Source: Campylobacterales bacterium (GTDB taxonomy: Bacteria; Campylobacterota; Campylobacteria; Campylobacterales; Sulfurovaceae). Taken from it: a DNA stretch of 5,958 nt. The DNA is taken from assembly GCA_014763905.1 (NCBI GenBank), contig JACXUN010000101.1, forward strand, positions 1-5,958, read 5' to 3'. Of the stretch, positions 4,222 through 5,958 are shown in pieces (within the stretch, counting starts at the first letter, position 1; the number at the start of each line of letters is the position of its first letter). The notes below the pieces were generated by a model. The model saw nothing but the letters and a program-made list of their open reading frames with translations. It was not told where the DNA came from and did no database searches. The position numbers and the translations under genes are program-made.

Positions 4222-5502
4222 CTATTTGGATTTAAAGGTGAACTCGGTCATAAAGTTCTCTAGCGGCTTGATATTGAATTGTCCGGCAGCATAAATTTCA
4301 TTGAGACTCTTTTTAAGCGGTTCAATACCCCAAACCATCCCTTGCAGCTCCACCCCTTGGGTTGAGATGGTTGCTTTTTTGAGTTCCCCGTTTTTACCCA
4401 TGGCACCAAAAATATTGGCGGTTGCTTTAGCTAAGGCGACATTGGTTTGGTGAGCAGTGATCTGCTGATTTTTGAGGCTGATCTCCTGAACTACGGAACC
4501 GTTCTGCATCGAAAAATAGGTGCCTATCGAGAGTACCAAAAAGAGCGGAAGAGCCGCCATATAAGGAACACGATAATCATCTCCACCGTTTTTCGAGGTA
4601 CTAAAGAGTGACTTAATGGTACCGAGCAACCCTTTATCTTCTTGGTTTAACTTGATATTATCCAGACTCTCTTTGGCGACTCTGGCTCCGTTTGGAGAGG
4701 GTTTAGGTTTGATCTCAGCATCGGTGACGAGAGATTCGTGTGCCTCCATCTCAACGGAAGGACGTGCGGTTGGATATTCGATTTTTTTATGTGCTTTGAT
4801 AAAACTGCTGTTTGCCTTCTCATTGGTGTTTGCCATATTGTGCAACAGGTTGTGAATGCTATTTTGGGTCAAAGTAATATGGAGGGAAAGCTCTTCCCGT
4901 AAAACTTTGAGCAGTTTAGGCGATTCGTCCGTTACCAGCATCTCCAGATGATCGGCAAAGCTGTAGGAAATTTTATAATAAGCCTGCATACTTTTATAGA
5001 CCCGTTCCGCCACCTGTTTCTCAGTCAAGCCACGGGTTCCGATGATCCAGCTTTGGTGAATCTTGTCGGCGGTCGCAAACATCATAAAGAGTTTCCGGTC
5101 AAAGAGTCCGATAATCAGCTTCATGGAGTCGTCCAAGGTATCTTTATAGTAGTCATAGAGAATCGCAAACGGTGAGAAATAGAGCGTCGTCGGGATATCA
5201 TCGATATCGATAAAGTCTTGGATTACATAGTTGTGTTTGAATATCTCCGCTGAGGCTTTATTCCGATTCTCTTGATCCGAAATCGTCTGCTGTGCATTAA
5301 GAGAGATCGAAACGACGTGATTATTGGGATATTGGGATTGCAGCATCTCGATTCGGTCGATAAACTTAGCTTTGTCACTCTCATGGAACTGCTCCATCTC
5401 TTTAGGGATAAATCCATTTTCAGTCTGAATCGCATGACTTAAAAAATAGAACTCTCTCTCTTTGTAGTGGGCAATGGTCACATATTGTTCTTGATTACTC
5501 AT
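4222..5502 (-). CDS. Single-pass membrane protein, GspL/PilM-PilN-like
   Basis: A 426-residue protein in four parts. Residues 1 to about 220 form a cytoplasmic domain; LIIGLFDRKLFMMF (129-142) followed by an I-I-G-T-R-G-L-T segment (153-160) recalls a degenerate actin-like fold as in PilM and GspL, without clear ATP-binding motifs. Residues 225-308 are a polar linker with Pro, Lys and Ser. One membrane helix lies at about 312-331. The periplasmic part has a helical stretch (335-365) and a small strand-rich domain (373-425) with LKKATISTQGVELQGMV, the alternation seen in GspL/PilN ferredoxin-like domains. This order (actin-like, helix, coiled coil, ferredoxin-like) is that of GspL. It probably pairs with the small downstream protein. 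Campylobacter competence genes (cts) include comparable membrane partners, but I cannot match it to one. ATG 5502 follows AGGAG at 5514-5510, seven bases away. Confidence 0.82.
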   Translation of the reverse strand: MSNQEQYVTIAHYKEREFYFLSHAIQTENGFIPKEMEQFHESDKAKFIDRIEMLQSQYPNNHVVSISLNAQQTISDQENRNKASAEIFKHNYVIQDFIDIDDIPTTLYFSPFAILYDYYKDTLDDSMKLIIGLFDRKLFMMFATADKIHQSWIIGTRGLTEKQVAERVYKSMQAYYKISYSFADHLEMLVTDESPKLLKVLREELSLHITLTQNSIHNLLHNMANTNEKANSSFIKAHKKIEYPTARPSVEMEAHESLVTDAEIKPKPSPNGARVAKESLDNIKLNQEDKGLLGTIKSLFSTSKNGGDDYRVPYMAALPLFLVLSIGTYFSMQNGSVVQEISLKNQQITAHQTNVALAKATANIFGAMGKNGELKKATISTQGVELQGMVWGIEPLKKSLNEIYAAGQFNIKPLENFMTEFTFKSK

Positions 5503-5520
5503 CGTATTACTCCTACAATA

Positions 5521-5958
5521 CTATAGATGCTTGGTATGACATAAGGGATGGGCATCATGGTATTCATTTCTTTTTTTGCTCTTTTCAAGTTGGGTATAAA
5601 TTTGTGTTGAAACCATGCTGCTGTGTCCCAAAAGTTTACTCACATCGGCAATTCTCGCTCCGTTATGCAGCAGATGTGTTGCAAAGGAGTGACGCAGCTG
5701 ATGGGGTGTCGCTTGGATACCGCAACGGTCAAAGAGTTTTTGGAAAAGATAACGAATCTGATGAGCTGTCATCGGTTTTCTACCTTTCTCCAAAAGAAAC
5801 TCTTTGGGTTTCTCTTGTTCGATATAGCGTTCAATTTGTCGGTAAAGGATATCCAGTAGAGGAACTTGTCTCTCTTTATTTCCTTTACCCCGAATGGTTA
5901 TCCACGACTCGGTAATGGCACTCAGTCGAATGGTACTTAGTTCCGAAATCCGCAATCC
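5521..5958 (-). CDS. Xer-type tyrosine recombinase, C-terminal part (cut by window edge)
   Basis: 145 residues of the catalytic domain are present; the reading frame runs off the right edge, so the DNA-binding N-terminal domain and the start codon lie outside. All catalytic residues appear in order: Arg in GLRISELS at the very edge, Lys in RGKGNKERQVP, H-x-x-R in HQLRHSFATHLL, His in LLGHSS, and the Tyr nucleophile in TQIYTQL, followed by a short tail ending in HDAHPL-type sequence as in XerC/XerD. Such enzymes resolve chromosome dimers at dif; Campylobacterota use a single recombinase, XerH, but they also carry XerC/D-like integrases on mobile DNA, and the fragment cannot decide between these. 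The TTG at 5955 is internal, not a start. The stop lies 18 bases before the GspL-like gene, so transcription probably continues into it. Confidence 0.93.
   Translation of the reverse strand, partial: GLRISELSTIRLSAITESWITIRGKGNKERQVPLLDILYRQIERYIEQEKPKEFLLEKGRKPMTAHQIRYLFQKLFDRCGIQATPHQLRHSFATHLLHNGARIADVSKLLGHSSMVSTQIYTQLEKSKKRNEYHDAHPLCHTKHL

Overview
The window fits a free-living member of the Campylobacterota (Sulfuricurvum/Sulfurimonas type). This is inferred from moderate G+C, tightly packed genes, a short TilS with a SAGIDST P-loop variant, a YffB-type ArsC-like protein and a Xer recombinase. No marker fixes the genus.

Layout. (1) Positions 1-222 hold no intact gene. The minus strand from about 208 to 89 encodes the C-terminal tail of an IS256-family (Mutator-type) transposase, cut off on both sides; positions 1-78 are unassigned. 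(2) Plus-strand genes follow: a protein resembling a subtilase propeptide that starts right at the IS scar (223-549), a low-molecular-weight protein tyrosine phosphatase (599-1030), a small lipoprotein (1078-1506) and a YdjM/DUF457-type membrane metal-dependent hydrolase (1507-2232). A good sigma70-type promoter inside the end of the phosphatase gene probably drives the last two. (3) A pair of oppositely oriented REP-like hairpins (2235-2303) separates these from a YffB/ArsC-like reductase gene (2324-2665). (4) tilS (2780-3751) follows, with an extended -10 element so close to its ATG that the message may be leaderless. (5) A long hairpin lies between tilS and the convergent minus-strand genes. 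(6) On the minus strand, read from right to left: the C-terminal part of a Xer-type tyrosine recombinase (enters from the right edge), a 426-residue single-pass protein with GspL/PilM-PilN-like architecture, and a 141-residue single-pass protein with GspM/PilO-like architecture. Gaps of 18 and 14 bases make these a likely operon.

How the genes fit together. TilS, the phosphatase and the ArsC-like protein are housekeeping functions with no obvious common pathway. The minus-strand L-like/M-like pair looks like the inner-membrane platform of a type II secretion, type IV pilus or competence machine; no ATPase, secretin or pseudopilin gene is visible here. The most notable features are that pair, the REP pair, the possible leaderless tilS start, and the IS scar that may have beheaded the first gene. 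I did not find a clearly new multi-gene system.
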